In this document: one piece after another, positions 1 through 9,135 of the stretch
Layout: every line of letters begins with the position of its first letter
Numbering within the stretch: the stretch's first letter is position 1
Origin: Alnus glutinosa
Taxonomy: Eukaryota; Streptophyta; Magnoliopsida; Fagales; Betulaceae
Direction: 5' to 3'
Length of the DNA stretch: 64,000 nt
Assembly (NCBI RefSeq): GCF_958979055.1
Contig: NC_084887.1
Coordinates: 27,395,544 to 27,459,543 of the forward strand
Notes under the pieces: generated by a model
Seen by the model: the letters and a program-made list of their open reading frames with translations, nothing else
Databases searched by the model: none
Told to the model about the DNA's origin: nothing
Translations under genes and position numbers: made by a program

Positions 1-446
1 TGATATAAGGGTAGGCGGTTAGGTGTTAGCACTTATTAACCTTCTCCGTTTACTCTAAAAACCGTCAACAAATTTTTTTCAACTACCTATAAAAGCGATT
101 ATACAGTTTTTAACAATTAGTGATTATTAAATGATTAATAACTGTAAAAGTTCATGGGCCTTACTTACTCTCAAAAGACGCATTGAGAGAGGAGGGGTGT
201 CCATAACTTATAAAGTTTACAAGACAAACATCTCTTAACAATGTGAGACACTTTAACCATAACCACCCACTTGTAGACCTACTTTGGCTAGCTTACACAG
301 GCCTTATCACAAGAGAGAATCGAATGAAGAGTATACAAACATCATTTTGGGTTTTAAAAGAGAAACTCATAAATTATTTGAATTAATTTAATCCAGAACT
401 TTTTGGCCACTTCTTGTTTTAAAACTAGGGGACGCTTCGTAAAAGG
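1..446. other. AT-rich intergenic sequence
   Basis: No gene is visible. The first 80 bases carry GGCGGTTAGG-type sequence like the hAT-related elements seen later (for example at 6890), so they may be the tail of one cut by the window edge. The rest is unremarkable AT-rich sequence. Confidence 0.4.
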
Positions 447-740
447 CATGTTACACAATTCACTATTAAATTATTAATTGATTATAGGGTATTTGCTTTT
501 GACAGATAAGAATACAACCTTTTTTTTTTTTTTCTTTCTTTTTTTTCCTAAAAAAAAACAAACCTGTTACATGATAGCTAGTGCCTTTTTAAAATCAACT
601 ATTGAAAGGAACAATCGAATCGATCTAAATACAAAATGTAAAACAATCATTTTTCATAAAATAAAATTAAATAAAAAAAAAAAGAAAAAAAAAAAGAAAA
701 AGAAAAGAAGAAGAGCATCAACTTTTGAAACTCCTGACAT

Positions 741-2096
741 CACTACAAAAAAAAAAAAGTAAATTCTGTACGGTTTTAAACCGTTTAGAAATGCAGAAAA
801 ACCATCTAGAATCAATTCCAGACGGTTTTAAACCGTCTATGATATAAAGTCGCTAAATGAATTTCTGGACGGTTTGGACAAAACCGTCCGGAATTCCAGA
901 CGGTTTGACCCAAACCATCCAAAAGCAGTTCCAGACGGTTTGGGCAAAACCGTTTAGACTTCATTTTTTTTATAAAAAAAAAAAAAATTCCTGTTTTGAT
1001 TTATTTCCTTTTGTTTTATATATTTATATCGTTAATTAATATCCATTATTTCTCTCGTTGGTTTTTTTTTTTTTCATCGCCAGCATGCTCTGGTTTTTTT
1101 CAACTTCCTCTACTGCCTTCTCCGGCATGCTCTGGTTTTTTTTCATCGCCACACATGTGGTTTTTATACGACATATGCCAAAGCACTTCGGCTTGACAAA
1201 TTTTTTCTCAATCGTTCGTATCCAGCCCTTCGTAGTTCGTACTGGAGTGTCGAGACCAACTACAAATCCCTTCAAGTTCAACATTACGACCCAAAATCTG
1301 AAAATCCTAATTTTGACCATTTCGCCATGGTCCCGGAGATAGCGAAGACCCAGGAAGAGCGGAGGCGTGTGGAGCAGCAACTGGCTTCCTTGACCTTCGT
1401 CACCTTCGACACCGACCTATACGGCGGCAACGACCGCGACGCCTACGTCACGTCCATCCCCGTCAACGAGGATGACGAGAACATCGATACCATGGACAAC
1501 GAGGTCGCCGGTGATTTCGAAGAGCACTGCTCCACTGCGATGCAGAGAGTCACCAAGACCGTAGACGCGTATTTGGGCGAGATCGCCACCTAGTGAGAAG
1601 GATCAGAGAGACGAGAGAGAGAGAAGAGAGATTTGGGGAGAAGAGAGTTTTTTGGGGAGAAGAGAGTTTTGGGGGAAGAAGAAGACTGAGAGATCAGAGA
1701 GAGCTAGAGAGAGAGAGAGATCGATGGTTCTGATTTTGGTTGGGAAATAAATTTGACAGACGTGGTGAAATAAGAGGTATCATGCGAATTGATGACATGG
1801 CGTGGGAAAAAAAAATTCCAGACGGTTTGGTAAAAACTATCTATAAAATTCCAGACAGTTTTAACTAAACCGTTTGGAAATAAAATTTATCGACGGTTTT
1901 AAAAAAAACCGCCCATAAATTTATAGAAGGTTTTTATAAAACCGTCTGGAATTTTATAGATGGTTTAATCAAATCGTCCATAATAAAATTTTTTCAAATG
2001 GTTTCAAAAAAACCGTCTGCAAATTTTATTTTCTAGACGGTTTTAGAAACCGTCTTGAAAAAAACCGTCCATAAATGTCTTTTTTTTTTTGTAGTG
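741..2096. mobile_element. Non-autonomous CACTA (En/Spm-like) transposon with captured gene sequence
   Basis: The element starts CACTACAAAAAAA and ends TTTTTTTTTGTAGTG, the diagnostic CACTA terminal inverted repeats. It is flanked by a 3-bp target duplication CAT (738-740 and 2097-2099), the size expected of the superfamily. Both subterminal regions (about 765-960 and 1815-2075) are dense in short direct and inverted copies of a motif like CCAGACGGTTT/AAACCGTC, which resembles CACTA transposase-binding arrays. No transposase is encoded in the 1,356 bases. The interior holds GC-richer sequence with a splicing-factor fragment. Copy B of the duplication has the uninterrupted site CTCCTGACATGAACTTT near 18667, so this insertion is younger than the duplication. 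Confidence 0.93.
1327..1593 (+). pseudogene. SF3B1 (SF3b155) N-terminal fragment captured inside the CACTA element
   Basis: The 88-codon open frame begins MVPEIAKTQEERRRVEQQLA and continues with TFDTDLYGGNDRDAYVTSIP, then an acidic stretch ending DNEVA. From memory this matches the N-terminus of plant splicing factor 3B subunit 1, a spliceosomal U2 snRNP component (family pattern DPEIAKTQEER, ASLTS, FDTDLYGGNDR). About 58 residues match. After DNEVA the frame continues with about 27 residues I cannot place (ending AYLGEIAT), perhaps intron sequence or a second captured gene. The family protein is over 1,200 residues, so this is only a first-exon-sized piece with no HEAT repeats. It sits in the middle of a CACTA element and is probably a transduplicated fragment. 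Whether it is expressed is unknown. Confidence 0.8.
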
Positions 2097-2563
2097 CATG
2101 AACTTTATTATTAGAGATGTGTTATTAATTTATACACACACTCGTATTGTGTGTATATCTCATGCATGTGAGATAGATCAATCTCATATGCATGAGTCTT
2201 ACACAAAGTGTGTACAAATATCATTAGTCTTACTATTAATAAAACCTTGTACATTGAGACGACAAAGCCCAATACGGACCTGCAATGCAATCGAAGCAAT
2301 TCCAAACCATTCGGTTGTGAGAAGAATATGTATGGACCATGTTTTGTAAACAATTCCTACTAATTGTTTTTAAGTTGTTTAAAAAAATAATTTCACTTTT
2401 TATATCACATCAATTACTTTTTATTACTAGTAATCAAATAAGAAAATTAATTACAATAGAATTTTTTTTTTACTTTTTCATATAAATTATTTTTAAATTA
2501 CATTATATTAATCACTTTTTTCTATTACTAAAAACAAATTTATTTCAACCATCTTTACCAAAT
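2097..2563. other. Duplicated intergenic DNA downstream of AAE-1
   Basis: This is the continuation of copy A to the right of the CACTA insertion. It matches 18673-19150 of copy B with many substitutions and short indels. No gene is seen. Short palindromic CATGCATGTGAGA/TCTCATATGCATG runs occur near 2160-2200. Confidence 0.6.
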
Positions 2564-2683
2564 GGGAAATGATAGTCGAAGGTCAACTTACTGGTCACAA
2601 CAGACTTTCATTAATAAAATAATAATTTTTTAATGAAAATGGGTGGGCAGGGCCGGCAAGTTGGGCCCCGCCTATCCTTGCTC
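2564..2683. mobile_element. MITE, Mutator-type, with 9-bp target duplication
   Basis: A 120-bp element starts GGGAAATGATAG and ends CCTATCCTTGCTC. It is flanked by an exact 9-bp direct repeat TTACCAAAT (2555-2563 and 2684-2692). The 9-bp size points to the Mutator superfamily. Copy B at about 19145 and copy C at about 24407 have one uninterrupted version of the site. Its sequence is closely related to the next MITE at 2720. Confidence 0.85.
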
Positions 2684-2719
2684 TTACCAAATAGCAACGT
2701 GGACCAGAATTTAATTAAG

Positions 2720-2871
2720 GGGAAATGATAGTTGGGGCTACAGTAGGCTTTTTTTAATAAAAAAGCAACCTTTTATAATATCAGAAGTTGCTTTTTCTTT
2801 AAAAAATAAAAAGTTCCTTTTAATGAAAAGGGGCGGACTGGGCCGGCAAGTTGGCCTGCCTATCGTTGCTC
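2720..2871. mobile_element. MITE, second member of the same Mutator-type family
   Basis: A 152-bp element starts GGGAAATGATAGTTGG and ends GCCTATCGTTGCTC, flanked by an exact 9-bp repeat TTAATTAAG (2711-2719 and 2872-2880). Its 3' half (GGGCCGGCAAGTTGG) matches the MITE at 2564. The interior has a foldback around the AAAAAGCAACC and GTTGCTTTTT pair. Copies B and C have the empty site GAATTTAATTAAGAAGAGC. Confidence 0.88.
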
Positions 2872-2952
2872 TTAATTAAGAAGAGCAAATACGACAACAT
2901 TTCATGACGATGATAAAGTGATTCGACTCAAACGATAACAGATTAGACTACA

Positions 2953-4620
2953 CTACATTCGACTCGCTCTTGACGATCCCATGGCCTTGGCAATCTCTCT
3001 GAGCACAAACTTTTGAACCTTACCGGTAGACGTCTTGGGCAGTTCATCCTTGAAGACCACCGTCTTGGGCACCATGTAGTGCGGCAACTTCGCCCGACAA
3101 AATTCAATAATCTCCTTCTCAGTTGGCATCCCATTCCCAGTCGACGTACCGACCTTTAAGCTCACAAACGCACAAGGCGTCTCGCCCCAGAACTCATCAG
3201 GCCGAGCCACCACCGCCGCCTCGTTCACCGACGGATGCGCATACAGCACCGACTCCACTTCCACACTGCTCAAGTTCTCTCCGCCGCTTATGATCACGTC
3301 CTTCGATCGATCTCTGATCTCCACATACCCATCTGGGTGCATCACCGCCACATCCCCTGTGTAAAACCAACCGTCGTCTCTCATGCTCTTGGAGGTCCCC
3401 TCGGGGTCTTTGAGATAACCCAGCATCAAGCACGCCCCTCTCAGTACAAGTTCACCCAGTGTCGACCCGTCCCGTTTCACAGGCGCTCCTGACTCCGTGT
3501 CCACCACGTCCACTTCAGTCATCCCAATTGTTCTCACTCCTTGTCTTGCCTTCAGCCTGGCTCTCTCCGAAGCGGGAAACCTGTTCCACTCTCCTTTCCA
3601 CGCGCATGACAGCACAGTACCACCCGTTTCAGTCATCCCGTACCCGTGACTCACTACGAAACCCAGTGACTCGGCTCTAAGCAGTATGCTCGCCGGTGGT
3701 GGCGCCCCGGCGGTGAGAATATGAACCGGGTTTCTGAGCGGTTGGCTGTTAGGAGAGTTTGATAGCATGTTGAGCACGACGGGTGCGCCGCACATGTGAG
3801 TCACACCGTGTTTTTCGATCAGACGGTAGATTGTGGGCGCGTCGAATCTACGGAGGCAGACGTTGGTTCCACCAACGGCTGCCATGCCCCAAGGGAAGCA
3901 CCAGCCATTGGCGTGAAACATGGGCAGGGTCCACAGGTAAACGGGCTGGTTTGGTACCGACCAGTCTACAAGGGAATTAAGGGCTACGATGAATAATCCC
4001 CTGTGGCAGTGCACAACACCTTTGGGAGAGGACGTTGTACCGGATGTGTAGTTCAATATCATGGGGTCCCACTCGCTGTCCGGCCGGACCCAGTTGAACT
4101 CGGGATCTCCTTTCTCCACCACACCTTCGTAAGTGTCATAGAAATGCACGGCTGATGATGACGGTGCTAATGGGACTTCATCATCCGTGATGAGGATGAG
4201 AAGTGGGCGTTGGGCGTGTGGTGGGAAAAAAGTTAAGGCTTCATTGACGAGAGAGCGCGAGAGGCAGTCAACGAAGACGAGCTTTGATTCGCTGTGACGG
4301 AGGAGGATTGAAACCATGCGCGCGTCAAGACGGGCGTTGATGGTATTGAGAATAGCGCCGGCCATGGGTACGGCGAAGTGGAGCTCGTACACGGCGGGAA
4401 CGTTGGGGGCCAGAACGGAGACTACGTGGCCCCGCTTGATGCCGAGCGACGAGATTGCTGAGGCTACTTGGAGGCATCGACGGTGTGTCTGAGACCACGT
4501 GTAGGTGGTGTCGTCGTAGGCAATGGAAGGGCGATCACCGTAGACAGTGGCTGCTCTTTCCAAGAAGCCCAGTGGAGTAAGAGGGGATGAATTTGCCGGC
4601 CTTGGTTTCAACTCTTCCAT
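2953..4620 (-). CDS. AAE-1: peroxisomal acyl-activating enzyme (acyl-CoA synthetase), AAE1/AAE7-like
   Basis: The single-exon gene encodes 555 residues, a normal length for the plant AAE clade of the ANL adenylating superfamily. These enzymes activate short or medium carboxylic acids as acyl-AMP and then acyl-CoA. Visible motifs are the AMP-binding P-loop YTSGTTSSPKG (residues 191-201), HGYGMTETGG (325-334), GWFYTGD with its ribose-binding Asp (417-423), the hinge region KDVIISGGENL (440-450) and the catalytic-lysine motif LPKTSTGKVQK (527-537). The C-terminus is SRM, a plant PTS1 signal, so peroxisomal location is inferred. The start is the first Met of MEELKPRPANSS, typical for the clade. 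The substrate cannot be read from the sequence; acetate, butyrate, branched-chain or aromatic acids are all possible. It pairs with AAE-2 (about 98% identical protein) and AAE-3 in the same orientation. Confidence 0.95.
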   Translation of the reverse strand: MEELKPRPANSSPLTPLGFLERAATVYGDRPSIAYDDTTYTWSQTHRRCLQVASAISSLGIKRGHVVSVLAPNVPAVYELHFAVPMAGAILNTINARLDARMVSILLRHSESKLVFVDCLSRSLVNEALTFFPPHAQRPLLILITDDEVPLAPSSSAVHFYDTYEGVVEKGDPEFNWVRPDSEWDPMILNYTSGTTSSPKGVVHCHRGLFIVALNSLVDWSVPNQPVYLWTLPMFHANGWCFPWGMAAVGGTNVCLRRFDAPTIYRLIEKHGVTHMCGAPVVLNMLSNSPNSQPLRNPVHILTAGAPPPASILLRAESLGFVVSHGYGMTETGGTVLSCAWKGEWNRFPASERARLKARQGVRTIGMTEVDVVDTESGAPVKRDGSTLGELVLRGACLMLGYLKDPEGTSKSMRDDGWFYTGDVAVMHPDGYVEIRDRSKDVIISGGENLSSVEVESVLYAHPSVNEAAVVARPDEFWGETPCAFVSLKVGTSTGNGMPTEKEIIEFCRAKLPHYMVPKTVVFKDELPKTSTGKVQKFVLREIAKAMGSSRASRM

Positions 4621-5300
4621 CTCTGTCTTCTCTCTCTCTCCCCGTGTGTATCATGTGTTTATGTGTGTTTCAAAGGGACATAGAAAGTATGTGTGTGTGT
4701 GTGTGTTGGGTAACTTGGGTTGAGAGTTTATGACGGCAACCAATATTATAAACATGTTCTTCATGTCCAACATTGGTCATTGGCATGTCTATGTGTATTA
4801 TTGCCATCCATATATTATATATTATGAGGATTGCTAGAATTTATTTTAGTTTTCTTTTAGTGTCTATTTAGAATGTCATAAATATAATAAAAATAAAAAT
4901 AAAAAATTGCATACATGTCATTCAAAAGGATATAAATGTAATTTTTTATTACATTTATGTCATTTCAGATAAATACCAAAAGAACACTAGAAGGAACTAA
5001 TAGGCCAGGCTCTACTATACGTGTGATTCAATATACAGTAAGTTTCAAAGCAAGACTCTCGAATTTCAATTTTATCTTTATCGTTTACTTCTCATTTTAA
5101 TTAAATATTTTAGAGGTTATACCCTACTTAATTTGAACACAAATGTGAGTAGAAGTATTATAATATTAATTATATAATTAAATCAATCATTTCCTATTAA
5201 CTTAATTAAGTTTTTAAGATAAATGGTGATTTGAGGTAGCATCAAAGCCTAAATTCTAGATTACCTTTCCCACATTTTTTTTTTTTTTTGGGCATCATCT
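4621..5300. promoter_or_regulatory. 5' flank of AAE-1
   Basis: Upstream of the AAE-1 start lies a CT-rich leader (TCTCTCTCTCTCC at about 4629), then a (TG)n run at 4690-4706. AT-rich sequence follows. Only about the first 60 bases are shared with AAE-2. Everything from about 4690 to 5640 is absent from the AAE-2 locus. No unambiguous TATA box can be assigned. Confidence 0.45.
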
Positions 5301-6889
5301 CAAGTGCCGCCAGTCTTCCCGACGAATTCCAAAGCTCTTCCATGTTTAGATCTCCCACTTCCGGTCACCGTTTCGATCGAGCCGGTCAATATACCAATTG
5401 AAACTGTGAAAAATGATCTATCTAAAGTTGCAAGATTGGTTTTATCGGATTCGCCATGCGCTCACATGCGCCGCTTGAAGATTATGTCCATTCAGAATGG
5501 CAGCCGCACTGCCATTCGACAGATCCCACAATGAATGTTCCGGCACCGCCATCAAAGACGCCACTCAACCGCACGCGCCGCTCTAAATTAAAGTTCTGCT
5601 CCACCAACCGCAAGCTATCATGGGGTAAGCATATTTCTTGTCATTCTGCATGCTTTGAACATGGTGCCAGATGCCTGCTTTTAACTATATCATAATTATT
5701 CAGGTGGAATTGCTGAAACACCTGCTTAATGTGTGCCATGTGATAAGGATATATGTATTATCTTTTGCGCTTACTTGCCACTCTTTCATTGGCTGAAAAT
5801 CTATCCTTTTTTTTTTTTTTTTGTAATTAAAGTTTATCCTTTTTAGTCTCATAATTATTCATGCACCCTTATCAATCGACATTATAAACCGGGATAAGAT
5901 TAGTATTAAATAGGTTTAATAAATGAAATTTCAATTCATTAATTAGGATAAGATCAATTTAAATTAGGATTAGGTAATTTAAGAGCTCTTATTAATTTAG
6001 GATTTTATTCTATTTATAAGACGATCTTGTTGTTAATAGATAATTAGAGAAAATATTTGTGAAATCTATGGCATTTACCCGCCCTTATCGAGTGGAGTTT
6101 TGTGGTCTCACCTATCTAAAATGAGCTATTGTGATCTCTCATACCCGAAAAAAGCTATTCAAATCTCATCACAAATCAACCAAATCACAACAAAACCTAG
6201 GTTATTCATCGATCGGTATTCATTAGGATTATATTATTTAAAAGTAGAACTAGGTTATTTAAGAGTTCATATTAATTTAGGATTCATCCTATTGTATTCT
6301 AGGGGTGAGTAGAATATTCGATTCCCACCTACCGATCTCCACTGAACTGCTACCGACCGCCGATCGACTTCTGGCGGTTAGTAGTAAGAATTAATAAAAA
6401 GTGTTTCGACGTTGGTTCGGTTCGGTAGGCCGTAGAATTTTTATTTCATTGGTTATCTGAACCAAACCCAACCGAATTGTCATTTCTTGTTTAGCCCAAA
6501 AATATGTCCAATAAACACTTGTTTAGCGAAAAAAAAAAAAAGAAAAAAAGAAAAAAAGAAAAGAAAAGAAAGAAAGTTTGGTCCAATATAAAAAGCCAAC
6601 GATTAATCAACTTAATCGAAATAGTCAAAATTTATTCTTATCAGTATAAAGTCGGTTAATTAACCGACTTAACTGACTTTTTTGATTATGTATGCGAAAA
6701 TAGTAAAATACCCCTCTTGTGACCGATTTAACCGATACTTAGCCAATCAGCCTTACCTATTAGCTTAATTAAGCTTTTAGGATAAATATATTATGTTTCA
6801 AGACGATCTTGTTGTTAATAGATAATTAGAGAAAATATTTGTGAAATCTTTGTATTCTCCCGCCTTGAGTGAAGTTTTGTAGTCTCTCT
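5301..6889. other. Duplicated non-coding block with a conserved GC-richer patch
   Basis: A GC-richer patch at about 5300-5640 has short open frames on both strands, none of which I recognise. From about 5450 onward it recurs in copy C at 24640 with substitutions that do not preserve any one frame. From 5640 the sequence (GCATGCTTT, CAGATGCCTGCTTTTAAC) recurs in copy B at 21030 and copy C at 24830. The 6300-6790 stretch has repeated CGGTTCGGT/AACCGA-type motifs resembling degraded hAT elements. Confidence 0.5.
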
Positions 6890-7319
6890 TAGGGGTGTAC
6901 AAGTGGTTACGGTTAACGATTATTGGCTAAAACTGCTAACCGCAACCGCCTCTGCCTAGGCAGTTAGTGGTTGTTATGTTATAACCGGCAGTTTGAAAAC
7001 CATTTTTTAATTTGGGCTTTGGGCCGGGTTTTGAGCATGTTTTAATGTTTTCAAAAAAATAAATAAATAAATTTTGGACCTTTTGGTATAAAGTCAACAA
7101 ATCTAAAATATCTATTAAAAGAAAATACAAATCCAAAACACTACAAATGCAAATAACCAAATACAAACAAATCCAAAACCAAAACATTACAAATCCAAAT
7201 TCAAATTCAAAACATTACAAATCAAAATAACAAAATACAAACAAATCCAAAACCAAAACATTGCAAATCTAAATACAAATCGAAAACATTACAAATCCAA
7301 ATAACCAAATACAAACAAA

Positions 7320-7359
<40 letters not shown>

Positions 7360-7521
7360 AAGGGTAGGCGATTAGCGGTTACTAACAGCCTCCGCATACC
7401 CCTAAAACTTATAACCACCTCCGCCTAATTGATTAGCGATTATACGTTTAGCTAGTGGTTAATGGTTATAAGCGGTTATCAGTTGCAGAGAGGTTATAAT
7501 CTCCCAATTTGTACAAGCCTA
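6890..7521. mobile_element. hAT-type non-autonomous element with 8-bp target duplication
   Basis: The element starts TAGGGGTGTACAAGTGG and ends TTTGTACAAGCCTA, flanked by an exact 8-bp repeat GTCTCTCT (6882-6889 and 7522-7529). Its interior is built of GGCGGTTAG/CTAACCGCC-type subterminal repeats, short AAATCCAAA tandem runs and an (AT)n tract at about 7326-7358. No transposase is seen. The same insertion with the same target repeat is present in copy C (26119-26663), so it predates the duplication. Confidence 0.9.
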
Positions 7522-7529
7522 GTCTCTCT

Positions 7530-8068
7530 TACCCGAAATGAACTATTCAAATCCCATCCCAAACCACTAAAGCTGTAAATGAACAAAGTTACTCATGAGC
7601 TCGACAGGACTCGGCTCGATTAAGTTCGACTCAAGCTCGACTTGGTTATAAAACAAGTTGTTCGTAAACACGAAATTATACTCGATAATTAAACTATTCA
7701 TACTTGTATAAAACTCGACTTGCTCGATTAAAGATTGTGAACAAACTCTTATAAGGCTTGGTTCACTTGTAATTAGCTCGACTCGTATATATATATAAGT
7801 ATATTATATACTTACATGTTATATAAAACATTTTATCCATATATAATGATTATATAAAACAATTTATGCATCATTAAAGGGTAAAGACAAAGTTTTTTTT
7901 TCAAATTAGGTTTGTGGAACTTCTTTCAACTCAGTTTATAAAAATACTATGTTTACATTAATTTGAAAATGAACACGTGGCATTTGCATAAACTGAATTG
8001 AAAAAAGATTTTCAATCCAATTTGAAGAAAAACTCTGTGGAAAGGCTAATGCTCTCCTACATTCACCC
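7530..8068. other. AT-rich repeat-derived sequence
   Basis: The segment from about 7570 to 7800 has GAGCTCGACAGGACTCGGCTCG-like motifs typical of degraded hAT subterminal regions. The rest is AT-rich. No gene is seen. Confidence 0.4.
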
Positions 8069-8237
8069 AGGGGCGGAGCCAGAATTTGGGATTTGAAGGG
8101 GCCAAATTGGGAAAAAAAAAATTGGGGGGCAAAACCAAAAAAATTAAGGATAAAATTTTGATTTTTCTTTTTTTTTTTTTTTGGAAAACTTTGGGGTTGG
8201 GGGCCAAGCTCCCAAGCCCCTTGCAAGCTCCGCCCCT
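8069..8237. mobile_element. MITE with GGGGCGGAGCC terminal repeats
   Basis: The element starts AGGGGCGGAGCC and ends AGCTCCGCCCCT. The near-repeat flanks ACATTCACCC (8059-8068) and ACATCCACCC (8238-8247) differ by one base, consistent with a 9-10-bp Mutator-type target duplication. A left-truncated version is present in copy C (about 27100-27163), so insertion came before the duplication. Confidence 0.75.
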
Positions 8238-9135
8238 ACATCCACCCACCCACCCAATTATATTACAATTATTGTAATACGAGCATTGCGACCCTCTCCT
8301 GCTGTAGCAAAAGGCTTCTGGAGGGAGTCCTTTTGCATGGCCGGACGCCTGGCTCTAGTTCTCTAGATGAAGCGGTTGGGGTTACCATGCCACCACATCC
8401 TTTGAACAAATTGAAGCTACACCTTTCGATACAAAAGTCTGTCACTGAATTATTGGAAAGTTTAAGAAATCCCAAAACAATTGCTTTTATATGATTTAGT
8501 GGAAGAACAAGATAAGGATATATATATGGAAAAAATTTCCACTTCTTGAACATATGATTCACTTAGCTTGATCAAGAAGATGAAAGAATGAGTTAGAAGT
8601 ACTCCAAAAAATGTTGAACAAGAAGAAGCCAAAAGCAGTAATTTTAACAAGGAAAGTTGGGTAAAGTCCACGTACCTTTTCAAACTACTACCTAATTAAT
8701 AATGTCCTTTTAAATTATTAAAAATTGTCAATGTTCCTCTTAATGACGAAAACACCTTTATTAAAATAAAATTAAAAAAATAATATTAAAACTAAAAAAT
8801 ATTAAAAAAATAAATACATAAAAACCAAGGGTGGCCAAATTTAAAAATTAAAAAAAAAATAATTTTTTTTTAATTTTGTATTTTTTTTTTAATTTATAAT
8901 GGCATTTTTGTTTTATTGAAAAATTGTAAGGACATTTTTATCTTTTTGCTGGCCTTTGGGGGGGGGGTACATTAAAATGTTTTGGTTGTTTTGAGGAATA
9001 TTGTTCCAATTAAAGTTTGGAAGAATATTATCAATTAAGTGATAATTTGAGGGAAATGTAAACTTTTTCCAATAAAGTTATAGTCATGAAAAATATCTAG
9101 ATTCTAATTTTGGGAGGACCGAATTATGGATAAAG
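8238..9135. other. Distal part of duplicated block, with a conserved patch
   Basis: A patch at 8270-8470 is well conserved with 27190-27400 in copy C. In the forward direction one frame reads VTMPPHPLNKLKLHLSIQKS in both copies, but stops flank it and I do not recognise it. It may be a decayed exon. The remainder is AT-rich with homopolymers. Confidence 0.45.

Larger units (their letters stand above)
447..9135. repeat. Segmental duplication, copy A (contains AAE-1)
   Basis: This block recurs in two further pieces: 18412-21220 (copy B) and 24407-28290 (copy C). Its left edge (ATTGATTATAGGGTATTTGC) matches copy B, and its right edge (near CATGAAAAATATCTAGATTC) matches copy C. In copy A it holds AAE-1, a CACTA element, two twin MITEs, an hAT element and a GGGGCGGAGCC-type MITE. 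The sister copies lack some of these, which gives a relative order of insertion. The block boundaries are read by eye. Confidence 0.8.

Noticed and set aside
3197-3996. Open frames of 65-85 codons opposite or out of frame to AAE-1 (and the same at 19506-20305)
   Set aside because: They are shadows of the GC-rich AAE coding sequence; no independent start context or family match.
5304-5695. Possible exon conserved between copies A and C
   Set aside because: Substitutions and indels between copies break every frame, so conservation reflects recent duplication and not coding.
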